This document shows, piece after piece, positions 17,117 to 25,351 of a stretch of 64,000 bases of DNA. This DNA comes from CAWCFV01 sp963794995 (GTDB lineage Bacteria > Actinomycetota > Actinomycetes > JACCUZ01). Position 1 is the stretch's first letter, and each line of letters begins with the position of its first letter. Under the pieces are notes generated by a model. It was not told the origin of the DNA and made no database searches. It saw only the letters and a program-made list of their open reading frames with translations. Location of the stretch: NCBI GenBank assembly GCA_963794995.1, contig CAWCFV010000002.1, forward strand, positions 1,860,001 to 1,924,000, read 5' to 3'. A program made the translations under genes and the position numbers.

Positions 17117-18214
17117 ACGCCGGAAGAACCGGCGGTCGACGGCGCCCTGCACGCGCGTCCGGACGGGCCGGAACAGCGCCGCCACGGCCAGGGTCGAGGC
17201 GGCCACCGCCAGGTCGGACCGGTCGGTCAGCGGGCTGAGCAGCGTCTGCAGCACCAGCACCGACACCAGGTAGACGCAGGCCAGGGCAGCGGTGAGCAAG
17301 CCGTACACCAGCGCCCGGTTGATGACCCGGTCGATGGCGTAGAGCCGGTACCGGAGGACGGCGATGCCGATGGACACGGGCAGCAGCACGAACGACCAGA
17401 CGGTCAGCGTCTCGAGCGCATCCATCCATCGAGCCGCACGTCCGGGGGCGCCGCTGAACGCTCCGGTCGCCCAGGCGAGGACCGAGGCCGTGAAGGAGAG
17501 CAGGAAGAGCAGAGCGATCATGACGCCGGCGCTCACGAACCAGCGCAGCTGGAGTCGTTCGACCCCGGTCGCGCGACGGAAGCGGCCCAGCACGCTCGTC
17601 GCCGAGGCCATGATGCAGACGGGGAGCACGGCCAGCAGGACGACGAACAGGGCCGGGACGAGAGTGCTCGAGGAGTCGAACGCGAGCGGGTTGTCCAGGC
17701 CGGCAACGGGTGCGTTGTCCAGGGGCCCCGGCTCGAGAGCCACGACTGCGGTCAGCAGGAGCATCGTCATGGCGGACGCCCACGCCACGGGCCGCCAGCG
17801 CGGGGACGGCAGGCGGCCGTCGGGGAACAGCAGCAGCAGGAAGGTCCCCATGAGCCCGATCCCGGGCACCCAGCTGCCCTCGTTCAGCGCCGCCACGACG
17901 CGCGCTCCGGGAACGCTCCCGGGGTGCAGCAGCAGCGCGTAGCGGACGTAGCTGTCCGCGAGGCTGGACACCCCCCACACCAGCCCGATGAGCTGCAGCA
18001 GCCACCCGATGGTGTTCCGGGGCTGACGACGCAGGATCAGCAGTCCGGTGCACGGAAACGTGAGGCTGAAGAGAGCGAAGGCCACGGAGGCGTGCTGGCT
18101 CGTGGGTGTGCGGTCGGACAGGGACAGAGCGAGTCCGATCGACATGGTCCCGGCCAGGAACACCGGGGCGGCCCAGGCGATCAGCCGCAGCGCGCCGTCC
18201 GGCAACCGGCTCAC
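16967..18214 (-). CDS. Array sensor A8, paralogous membrane protein
   Basis: A 415-residue membrane protein. GTG start in a GTGA overlap with A7. Blocks: PRNTIGWLLQ, LFPDGRLPSPRW, RFRRATGVERLQLRW, and a variant core RYRLYAIDRVINRALVYG where the common Asp-Ile-Asp-Val becomes Ala-Ile-Asp-Arg. Its last ~50 codons are almost the same at DNA level as those of A7 (161 of 163 bp over 16954-17116 versus 18198-18360), including the junction and the first codons of the next gene. This points to unit duplication or gene conversion. Confidence 0.83.
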   Translation of the reverse strand: MSRLPDGALRLIAWAAPVFLAGTMSIGLALSLSDRTPTSQHASVAFALFSLTFPCTGLLILRRQPRNTIGWLLQLIGLVWGVSSLADSYVRYALLLHPGSVPGARVVAALNEGSWVPGIGLMGTFLLLLFPDGRLPSPRWRPVAWASAMTMLLLTAVVALEPGPLDNAPVAGLDNPLAFDSSSTLVPALFVVLLAVLPVCIMASATSVLGRFRRATGVERLQLRWFVSAGVMIALLFLLSFTASVLAWATGAFSGAPGRAARWMDALETLTVWSFVLLPVSIGIAVLRYRLYAIDRVINRALVYGLLTAALACVYLVSVLVLQTLLSPLTDRSDLAVAASTLAVAALFRPVRTRVQGAVDRRFFRRRYDAARTLDDFVSRLRHEVDLDSVGDDLRATVRSTVQPASVSLWLRGTP

Positions 18215-19398
18215 GGCGTCTCCCGCAGCCAGAGCGACACCGACGCCGGCTGGACCGTGCTCCGGACGGTCGCGCGCAGGTCGTCCCCGACCGAGTCGAG
18301 GTCGACCTCGTGGCGCAGCCGCGACACGAAGTCGTCCAGCGTCCGCGCCGCGTCGTAGCGCCGGCGGTAGAACCGGCGGTCCACCGCCTGCTGCACCCGG
18401 CTGCGCGCGGGGCGGAAGAGCGCCGCCACCGCCAGCGTCGACACCGCCACGGCCAGGTCCGACCGGGCCGTCAGCGGGTTGAGCAGCAGCTGCAGGGTCA
18501 GCACCGAGCTCAGGTACACCGCCGCGAGGATCGCGGTGAGCGCCGCGTAGACGAGGGTGCGGTTGATGACGACGTCGATGTCGTAGAGCCGGTACCGCAG
18601 CATCGCGACACCGATCGAGGCAGGCACGACGGTGAGGCCCACCGTGACCAGAGTGTTGGCGAGGTCGATGGCTAGGTTGCTGGAGCTCGTCGCTTCCAGG
18701 ACGATCGACGCTGCCAGCCACAGCAGCACCAGTGGCAGGGCGTACGCCACCCACTTCAGCTGCTGGCGCTGCTCTGCCGGCGCCGCGCGGAACCGGGCGA
18801 CGAGGGACGCGCAGGACAGCAGGATGCCGAGGAGAAGCAGGCCGAGCCCACCGCCTGCCATCGCGTCGAGGACGCCTCCAGCACCGGGGACACCGACCGG
18901 GTTCTGCACCGGTGTGTCGTCGATCCGCCCGGGGGCGAAGGCCAGCCCGACGACGGCCGAGGTGACGGCGGTGCCCGACAACCACGCGGCCGGCTTCCAC
19001 CGCGGGGACGGCAGGTGACCGTCGGGGAACAGCAGCAGGAGGAAGGTCGCCGCCGGGCCGATCCCGGCCATCCAGACCCACGAACCGACCCATGCGGCAG
19101 CCGCCACGAGAGGCCCGTCGAGCTGCTGGGTGCGGACCGCGTGCTCGGAGACGGCGACGGCAAGTCCTCCGGTGGTGAAGGCGAGCGCAGTCGAGCAGAG
19201 CAGCCACCCGACCGGGTTCCTGGGGTGGCGGCTGACGACGAGGGCGCCGGTCGTCGAGAACGCCAGGATGAAGATCGCACCGGAGACCAGGCTCGCGAGC
19301 CCCGCTCCGTCGCTGTCGAGCAGGACGAAGGCACCTATGGCGACGAGGCCGGCGGCCCACGAGGTCCAGGCGACGCGCGCGGCCGACCGGCGGCTCAC
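18211..19398 (-). CDS. Array sensor A7, paralogous membrane protein
   Basis: A 395-residue membrane protein starting at a GTG within the A6 stop overlap (VSRRSAARVAW). Blocks: PRNPVGWLLC, LFPDGHLPSPRW (His for Arg), RFRAAPAEQRQQLKW (divergent from the RRAxGVER consensus) and RYRLYDIDVVINRTLVYAAL. The tail VDRRFYRRRYDAARTLDDFVSRLRHEVDLD to PASVSLWLRETP matches A8 almost exactly. It therefore joins an A1-A6-like core to an A8-like tail and marks the border between the two array subgroups. Confidence 0.83.
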   Translation of the reverse strand: MSRRSAARVAWTSWAAGLVAIGAFVLLDSDGAGLASLVSGAIFILAFSTTGALVVSRHPRNPVGWLLCSTALAFTTGGLAVAVSEHAVRTQQLDGPLVAAAAWVGSWVWMAGIGPAATFLLLLFPDGHLPSPRWKPAAWLSGTAVTSAVVGLAFAPGRIDDTPVQNPVGVPGAGGVLDAMAGGGLGLLLLGILLSCASLVARFRAAPAEQRQQLKWVAYALPLVLLWLAASIVLEATSSSNLAIDLANTLVTVGLTVVPASIGVAMLRYRLYDIDVVINRTLVYAALTAILAAVYLSSVLTLQLLLNPLTARSDLAVAVSTLAVAALFRPARSRVQQAVDRRFYRRRYDAARTLDDFVSRLRHEVDLDSVGDDLRATVRSTVQPASVSLWLRETP

Positions 19399-20570
19399 GA
19401 CGCGTCCTCGCGCAGCCACAGCGAGACGTGCGCCGGCGCCATGGTCTCGCCGACGACCCGGCGCAGGTCAGCCCCCAGCGAGTCCAGGTCGAGCTCGTCG
19501 CGCAGCCGGGTGCCGAAGCTCTCGAGGGTGCGCGCAGCGTCGTACCGGCGCCGGTCGAAGCGGCGGTCGACCACCGCCTGGACCCGCGACCGGAGCGGCC
19601 GGAAGAGCGCCGCGACGGCCAGGGTCGAGCCGGCGACGGCCAGGTCCGACTCCCCGGCCACCGGTCGCAGCAGCGACTGCAGGACGAGCACGGTGACGAG
19701 GTACGTGGCGACAAGCCCCCCGGTCAGCGGCACGTAGACGAGCGCGCGCCTGATGACCACGTCGATGCCGTAGAGCCCGTAGCGCATGATGGCGACGCCG
19801 GTCACGAGGGGCAGCGAGGCAAGGGCGGCGAGTCCCACGAAGAAGGCCGTGTCGGCCACCGGTCCCGACCACAGAGCAGTCGTGCCCAGGCCGAGACCGA
19901 CGAGCACCGCGACCGACGCGAACATCTTCAGCTGCTGGCGCTCGACGCCCACCGACCGACGAACCCGTGCGACGAGCGCGGCGGCGCCGATGAGCAGCAC
20001 CGGAAGCGCCAGCAGCTCGGTGACGTCCTCGAGCACCAGCATGGCCTCCCCCGCGGCACCGCGGGCTCCGAGCGGGTTGTCGAAGCCCGGTGCGATCCGG
20101 CGAGGGGTGAAGGCAGCCGCGACCGTCGCCGTGACGACGCCCACGACCGTGAACCACGCTGCGCCGCTCCACCGAGTTGAGACCAGCCGGCCGTCCGGGA
20201 AGAGGAGGAGCAGCAGGATCGTGGCGCCGAAGAACGTGGGGAAGCTGAGCCAGTGGGAGAACCAGGCCGCCCACGTGTCGCCCGCGAGCCGGTCGGCATG
20301 CCGGGCCAGGCTTGCCTCGGCGTACGCGCCCGCTGCGAGGAGGGCCCCGGTGCCGAGCCCGAGCGTCAGCAGCAGCGGCCCGACGGCGTTCCCCGGGACG
20401 CGGACCATGACCAGGACACCCGCGGAGACGGCGCCGAGCCCCAGCACCGCGAAGGCGACCCCGAACGGCAGCTCGGACGCGGTGAAGTCGAGGCCGGTGG
20501 CCGACGCGGAGCCGACGAGGGACAGCAGGCAGCCGGCTGCCCAGACCGACCAGGCGACGACGCGGCTCAC
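19395..20570 (-). CDS. Array sensor A6, most divergent core
   Basis: At 391 residues, the shortest and most divergent array member. The first block reads VPGNAVGPLLL, so the usual GW is GP. The core reads RYGLYGIDVVIRRALVYVPLTGG instead of RYRLYDIDVVINRTLVYGxLT. The tail VDRRFDRRRYDAARTLESF has Asp where others have Tyr or Phe. The end, PAHVSLWLREDAS, is canonical. GTG start overlaps the A5 stop, and its stop overlaps the A7 start. The changes suggest a different input from its neighbours. Confidence 0.82.
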   Translation of the reverse strand: MSRVVAWSVWAAGCLLSLVGSASATGLDFTASELPFGVAFAVLGLGAVSAGVLVMVRVPGNAVGPLLLTLGLGTGALLAAGAYAEASLARHADRLAGDTWAAWFSHWLSFPTFFGATILLLLLFPDGRLVSTRWSGAAWFTVVGVVTATVAAAFTPRRIAPGFDNPLGARGAAGEAMLVLEDVTELLALPVLLIGAAALVARVRRSVGVERQQLKMFASVAVLVGLGLGTTALWSGPVADTAFFVGLAALASLPLVTGVAIMRYGLYGIDVVIRRALVYVPLTGGLVATYLVTVLVLQSLLRPVAGESDLAVAGSTLAVAALFRPLRSRVQAVVDRRFDRRRYDAARTLESFGTRLRDELDLDSLGADLRRVVGETMAPAHVSLWLREDAS

Positions 20571-21760
20571 GACGGCGCCTTGCGCAGCCACAGCGACACG
20601 TGCGCGGGCGCCATCGTGTCGGTGACCACGGTGCGCAGGTCGGTGCCCAACGCGTCCAGGTCCAGCTCGTCACGCAGCCGCGCACCGAAGCCCTCCAGGG
20701 TACGGGTGGCGTCGTAGCGGGACCGGTAGAACCTGCGGTCCACCACCGACTGGATCCGTGATCGCAACGGCCGGAACAGCGCCGCCACCGCCAGCGTCGA
20801 GCCCGCCACCGCCAGCTGCGACTCACCCGTCACCGGGCTCAGCACCAGCCGGAACACCAGCACCGACCCCAGGTACGCCGCCACCAGCATCGCCGTCAGC
20901 GCGCCGTAGACCAGCGTCCGGTTGATCACCACGTCGATGTCGTACAGGCGGTAGCGCAGCACCGCGAGGCCGATCGCGGAGGGGATGGCGAGCAGCCCGA
21001 CGACGACGCCGATCAGACCGATCCACGAGTCGTCACCGAAGCCGATGGGCAGGACGTTGACCAGCTGGGCGAGGAGGAAGAAGGTCGCCGCGGAGGCGAA
21101 CCACTTCAGCTGCTGGCGCTCCGCTCCACGCGCCCCGCGCAGGCGGAGCAGCAGGACGGCGACGGCGGCGACGAAGCACAGCCCGTAGACGGCCCCGGTC
21201 ACCTCGACGACGAGGCCGAGCTCGTCGCGCGCCGCTTCGATCCCCAGCGGGTTCACGACGGCGCCGAAGCCGTCCATGGCCCCGGGCAGGACCGCTTGCG
21301 CGCCCGCCCCGACCACCGTCGCGGTGCCCGCGACGAGTGCCACCCAGCGGCGTCGCCCGTAGCGGCCGTCCGGGAAGACCAGCAGCAGCTGGATGACCAG
21401 ACCCAGGGCGACGATATAGAGCCAGCTGGTGAGCCAGGCAGCCGCCAGCGGTGCCGGCCCCTCCCCGGAGCCGAAAAGGACGTGCCCGGCGTACTGCCCG
21501 GCCAGCACCGGAGCGCTCAGCAGCACTCCGACGGCGAGCATCAGGCGACCCACGGGGTGCCCCGGCCTGCGGACCACGACCAGCGCGCCGACCACCACGA
21601 AGGCCGCCGCGAAGGTCGCGAAGGCCAGCGCGAACTCCCACGGGGTCTCGTCGGTGGCGGGGACGGCTACCAGCGCGAGCACCAGGGCCACCAGCGATAT
21701 CGCCGCGGCCCCCACCGTGCCGGCGTGCGCTGCCCTCCCGGGCCGGGGGGCGTGATTCAC
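20567..21760 (-). CDS. Array sensor A5, paralogous membrane protein
   Basis: A 397-residue membrane protein from a GTG overlapping the A4 stop. The first block is PGHPVGRLML (Arg replaces Trp), and the second is VFPDGRYGRRRW. Its C-terminal third is identical to A4 at DNA level over 379 bp except for one base (20583-20961 versus 21773-22151), while the N-terminal two thirds are unrelated beyond family level. Only the tail has been homogenised; the membrane sensor part has stayed distinct. Confidence 0.83.
   Translation of the reverse strand: MNHAPRPGRAAHAGTVGAAAISLVALVLALVAVPATDETPWEFALAFATFAAAFVVVGALVVVRRPGHPVGRLMLAVGVLLSAPVLAGQYAGHVLFGSGEGPAPLAAAWLTSWLYIVALGLVIQLLLVFPDGRYGRRRWVALVAGTATVVGAGAQAVLPGAMDGFGAVVNPLGIEAARDELGLVVEVTGAVYGLCFVAAVAVLLLRLRGARGAERQQLKWFASAATFFLLAQLVNVLPIGFGDDSWIGLIGVVVGLLAIPSAIGLAVLRYRLYDIDVVINRTLVYGALTAMLVAAYLGSVLVFRLVLSPVTGESQLAVAGSTLAVAALFRPLRSRIQSVVDRRFYRSRYDATRTLEGFGARLRDELDLDALGTDLRTVVTDTMAPAHVSLWLRKAPS
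20583..20961. repeat. Near-identical tract pair, tails of A5 and A4
   Basis: This 379-bp stretch matches 21773-22151 with one mismatch (20717 versus 21907), spacing 1190 bp. It covers the coding sequence from the RYRLYDIDVV core to the PAHVSLWLR end. Identity falls off sharply on both sides, as expected for recent gene conversion or unequal crossing-over. Confidence 0.88.
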
Positions 21761-22953
21761 GACGGCTCCTGCCGCAGCCACAGCGACACGTGCGCGGGCG
21801 CCATCGTGTCGGTGACCACGGTGCGCAGGTCGGTGCCCAACGCGTCCAGGTCCAGCTCGTCACGCAGCCGCGCACCGAAGCCCTCCAGGGTACGGGTGGC
21901 GTCGTAACGGGACCGGTAGAACCTGCGGTCCACCACCGACTGGATCCGTGATCGCAACGGCCGGAACAGCGCCGCCACCGCCAGCGTCGAGCCCGCCACC
22001 GCCAGCTGCGACTCACCCGTCACCGGGCTCAGCACCAGCCGGAACACCAGCACCGACCCCAGGTACGCCGCCACCAGCATCGCCGTCAGCGCGCCGTAGA
22101 CCAGCGTCCGGTTGATCACCACGTCGATGTCGTACAGGCGGTAGCGCAGCATCGCGATCCCCGCGGAGACCGGCAGTCCGCACAGGATCAGGGCGAAGAA
22201 GAAGCCGCCGACGTAGGAGGCCGTCGCGCTGTCGCCGATCCACGTCGTAGCGGCGAGGGCAGCGACCAGGTAGGCGCTCATCAGTCCGGCAGAGAAGGTG
22301 AACCACTTGAGCTGCAGACGTTCGACGCCGGTCGATCGCCGGAACCGCACGAACGTCCCGACCACGGACATGGCGAAGATCGGCACGATGAAGTAGTCCG
22401 GGTTCACGGCGTCCAGCCAGCTCAGCCGGGTCCAGGCGAGCGGGTTGTCGATGGCCGGGAACTGTTCGGTCGGCCCCGGGACGAGGGCGTAGTGCAGACC
22501 GACCGGCACGATCAGCAGCACGCACCCCAGGGCCATGGGCCGCCACCGCCGGGAGATGAGTCGTCCGTCGGGGAACAGCAGGAACGCCAGCGCCACCAGG
22601 GCAGGTGAGACCGGGCTCAGCCAGTCGGTGAGCCACGCCGTGTACGCGGTGCCGGGCAGGTCCGGGGTGCGCAGCGAGGCGAACGTGTAGCCGATCGCCA
22701 GCTCGTAGACGCCTTCGATGACGGCGAGGCCCAGGAAGAGCCACCCGACGGGGTTGTCCGGCAGCCGTGCCGCGACGACGGCCCCGATGAGGCCGAAGAC
22801 CATCAGCACGAGGACGAAGGTCGCCGACAGCACGAGCGAGCCGCCGGACGCCTCGAGCTGCGCCGACGGGACGGTGGCCTGGAGGCCGATCCCCACTGCT
22901 CCGCCGGCCAATGCCAGGGAGAACAGTGCCCACGCCAGCCGGGGCCGGGTCAT
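21757..22953 (-). CDS. Array sensor A4, paralogous membrane protein
   Basis: A 398-residue membrane protein; ATG start overlaps the A3 stop (ATGA). Blocks: PDNPVGWLFLG, LFPDGRLISRRW, RFRRSTGVERLQLKW, RYRLYDIDVVINRTLVYGAL, VDRRFYRSRYDATRTLEGF, PAHVSLWLRQEPS. It shares the near-identical 379-bp tail with A5. The predicted extracytoplasmic loop after the PGPTEQFPAIDNP segment carries several acidic and aromatic residues (WTRLSWLDAVNPDYF) not seen in the other members. Confidence 0.83.
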   Translation of the reverse strand: MTRPRLAWALFSLALAGGAVGIGLQATVPSAQLEASGGSLVLSATFVLVLMVFGLIGAVVAARLPDNPVGWLFLGLAVIEGVYELAIGYTFASLRTPDLPGTAYTAWLTDWLSPVSPALVALAFLLFPDGRLISRRWRPMALGCVLLIVPVGLHYALVPGPTEQFPAIDNPLAWTRLSWLDAVNPDYFIVPIFAMSVVGTFVRFRRSTGVERLQLKWFTFSAGLMSAYLVAALAATTWIGDSATASYVGGFFFALILCGLPVSAGIAMLRYRLYDIDVVINRTLVYGALTAMLVAAYLGSVLVFRLVLSPVTGESQLAVAGSTLAVAALFRPLRSRIQSVVDRRFYRSRYDATRTLEGFGARLRDELDLDALGTDLRTVVTDTMAPAHVSLWLRQEPS

Positions 22954-24167
22954 CGCGCGTCCTGCCGCAGCCAGAGCGACACGTGCGCCGGCGCCATCGT
23001 GGTGCCGACGAGCTGCCGGAGGTCGGTCCCGAGGGTCTCGAGGTCGAGCTCGTCGCGCAGGCGTGACCCGAAGGCCTCCAGCGTCCGCTGCGAGTCGTAC
23101 CGCGCGCGGAAGAACCGGCGGTCGACCGCACCCTGGATCCGCGACCGCACCGGCCGGAACAGCCCCGCGACGGCCAGTGTCGAGCCGGCGACCGCGAGGT
23201 CGGAGTCGCCGGCCACCGGCTGCAGCGCCAGCCGGAAGGTGAGGACCAGCCCCAGGTAGACGGCCACGAGCACGGCGGTCAGTGAGCCGTAGACCAGCGT
23301 GCGCTTGATGACCAGGTCGATGTCGTAGAGCCGGTGCCGCAGGACCGCCACGCCGACCGCAGCCGGGATGCCCAGGACGATGAGGAACAGCGCACCGAAC
23401 CAGCCGATGCTGCCGAGGACCAGGAGCCACGTCGGTGCGTCCTCCTCCTCGACGAAGGGCTCCGCCAGCGCCGAGACCATGGCCAGGGCGAGACAGGCCA
23501 GCGCGAGCCCGCCGACGTAGGCGAACCACTTGAGCTGCTGCCGCTCGCGGCCGCGTGCGCCGCGCAGCCGCCGGACGATCTGCACCGCGCTCAGGACGAT
23601 CCCGGCTGCCACCAGGACGTCTGCCACGTGGCCGCTGTAAGTCAGCACCGTCCCGAGTGCCCCGCCGACACCCAGCGGGTTGTCGATGACACCCGGCACG
23701 TCGACCTCCAGCGGTCCGGGTCGCAGTGCCGCCGCCACCACGCTCAGGACGAGGGCCCCGACGGACGACCGGAGGACCCAGCGCCAACCGGGGGAGGACA
23801 CCCGGCCGGTGGGGAACACCAGCGGCAGGACGAGCGCGGCGAGGTAGATCCAGAAGTACCAGGCCCACTCCGAGAACCACGCGACGGCCGTCCGTCCCGG
23901 CAGCGGGTCCGCACCCGCGATGTACGCGTCGGCAGCTGCCTGCGCGCCGAACGAGATGCCGATCGCCAGCAGCAGCCAGCCGACGGCGTTGCGCGGCTCC
24001 CGCAGGGCGACGAGAGTGCCGACCACCGCGTACCCGATCGTCAGGACGATGAAGACCTCGTCCGCGGTGCCCCGACCGCTGCCGACCGACACGGCGACGA
24101 CCGCGACCAGCCCCACCCAGAGGCCCAGGCCGACCCAGGCGAGAGCCGCCGCCCTCCGCCGGCTCAT
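22950..24167 (-). CDS. Array sensor A3, paralogous membrane protein
   Basis: A 405-residue membrane protein; ATG start overlaps the A2 stop. Blocks: PRNAVGWLLLA, VFPTGRVSSPGW, RLRGARGRERQQLKW, RHRLYDIDLVIKRTLVYGSL and VDRRFFRARYDSQRTLEAF, ending PAHVSLWLRQDAR. With A2 it forms a pair with FPTGR and IKRT in place of FPDGR and INRT. A strongly acidic loop FVEEEDAPTW lies between two late membrane segments, a plausible contact site for a cation or basic ligand (inference). Confidence 0.83.
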   Translation of the reverse strand: MSRRRAAALAWVGLGLWVGLVAVVAVSVGSGRGTADEVFIVLTIGYAVVGTLVALREPRNAVGWLLLAIGISFGAQAAADAYIAGADPLPGRTAVAWFSEWAWYFWIYLAALVLPLVFPTGRVSSPGWRWVLRSSVGALVLSVVAAALRPGPLEVDVPGVIDNPLGVGGALGTVLTYSGHVADVLVAAGIVLSAVQIVRRLRGARGRERQQLKWFAYVGGLALACLALAMVSALAEPFVEEEDAPTWLLVLGSIGWFGALFLIVLGIPAAVGVAVLRHRLYDIDLVIKRTLVYGSLTAVLVAVYLGLVLTFRLALQPVAGDSDLAVAGSTLAVAGLFRPVRSRIQGAVDRRFFRARYDSQRTLEAFGSRLRDELDLETLGTDLRQLVGTTMAPAHVSLWLRQDAR

Positions 24168-25351
24168 CGAGGTCCCTCGCGGACCCACAGCGACACGTGC
24201 GCCGGCTGCATCGTGTCGCCGACGACGTCGCGCAGGTCGCGGCCCAGCGTGTCGAGGTCCAGCTCGTCGCGCAGCCGCCCGGAGAACGCCTCCAGCGTGC
24301 GGGCCACGTCGTAGCGCGCCCGGTAGAAGCGGCGGTCGACCGCGCCCTGGACCCGGGACCGGACCGGACGGAACAGCCCGGCGACCGCGAGGGTGGACGT
24401 GGCCACCGCGAGGTCCGAGGTCCCTGCGACCGGTTGGAGCACCAGCCGGAAGGCGAGGACCAGTCCGAGGTAGGTGACCGCGAGCACGGCCGTCACCGAG
24501 CCGTAGACCAGCGTGCGTTTGATGACCACGTCGATGTCGTAGAGCCGGTGCCGCAGGACAGCGACCCCGGTGGCCAGGGGGACCCCGATGCAGGACGAGA
24601 ACAGGAAGGTGAGCCAGCCGATCGTGCCGAGCGTCGTGCTGACGCCGCCCGGCCACAGCAGCTCCATGAGGGCCATGGTCAGTGCGCCGGCCATGACGAC
24701 ACCCACCAGGACGAACCACTTCAGCTGGGCGCGCTCGACGCCCTCAGCCCGCCGGAACCGGACCACCAGGGAAGTGATCGCCAGCAGGAACGCCGCAGCG
24801 ATCAGGGACTCCCCCGCCCGGTCGACCCACCTCACTACCTCGGCCATGGAGCCGGACGCACCCAGCGGGTTCTCGACGGCGACCTCGAGGTCGAGCCGCC
24901 CCGGGGAGAAGCCGGTACCGACCCCGCCCAGGAGCAGAGCCAGCAGGCCCAGCCGGGCGACCCACAGCCACCGGCGGGACACCAGGCGCCCGGTGGGGAA
25001 GACCAGCGGCAGTGCGACCACCGTGAGGACCAGCCACAGGTCCCAGAGCACCGCCGCCAGCCACGCGACCGCCAGCCGGCCCGGCAGGTCGTCGCCGAGC
25101 GCCGCGTAGACCTCGCCACCCGTCGTCACGCACGTCGTCGTCGCGATGGCGAGCAGCAGCCAGCCGATGAGGTTGTCCGGCCGCCGGGACGCGATCAGCG
25201 CACCGACCGTGGCGTAGCCGATCAGGACCAGACCGAAGAGCGCGTCGGCCGGGGCGTCGTAGCGGGTGACGGCGACGACGATGAACAGCTGGGAGAGGAC
25301 GAACAGCGCCCACAGGCCCCAGGCCAGGACCCCGGCGCGCCGGCCGGTCAC
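24164..25351 (-). CDS. Array sensor A2, paralogous membrane protein
   Basis: A 395-residue membrane protein; GTG start overlaps the A1 stop (GTGA). Block positions: RRPDNLIGWLLLA ~57-69, VFPTGR ~117-122, RFRRAEGVERAQLKW ~198-212, RHRLYDIDVVIKR ~267-279, VDRRFYRARYDVARTLEAF ~338-356 and PAHVSLWVREGPR at the end (Val for Leu in SLWLR). Pairs with A3 by its FPTGR and IKRT variants. Eight or nine hydrophobic segments fill residues ~10-305, and the rest is cytoplasmic and helical. Confidence 0.83.
   Translation of the reverse strand: MTGRRAGVLAWGLWALFVLSQLFIVVAVTRYDAPADALFGLVLIGYATVGALIASRRPDNLIGWLLLAIATTTCVTTGGEVYAALGDDLPGRLAVAWLAAVLWDLWLVLTVVALPLVFPTGRLVSRRWLWVARLGLLALLLGGVGTGFSPGRLDLEVAVENPLGASGSMAEVVRWVDRAGESLIAAAFLLAITSLVVRFRRAEGVERAQLKWFVLVGVVMAGALTMALMELLWPGGVSTTLGTIGWLTFLFSSCIGVPLATGVAVLRHRLYDIDVVIKRTLVYGSVTAVLAVTYLGLVLAFRLVLQPVAGTSDLAVATSTLAVAGLFRPVRSRVQGAVDRRFYRARYDVARTLEAFSGRLRDELDLDTLGRDLRDVVGDTMQPAHVSLWVREGPR

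Noticed and set aside
20583..22151. Tandem repeats as a CRISPR array
   Set aside because: Only two copies, ~1.2 kb apart and coding; no short repeats with unique spacers anywhere in the window.
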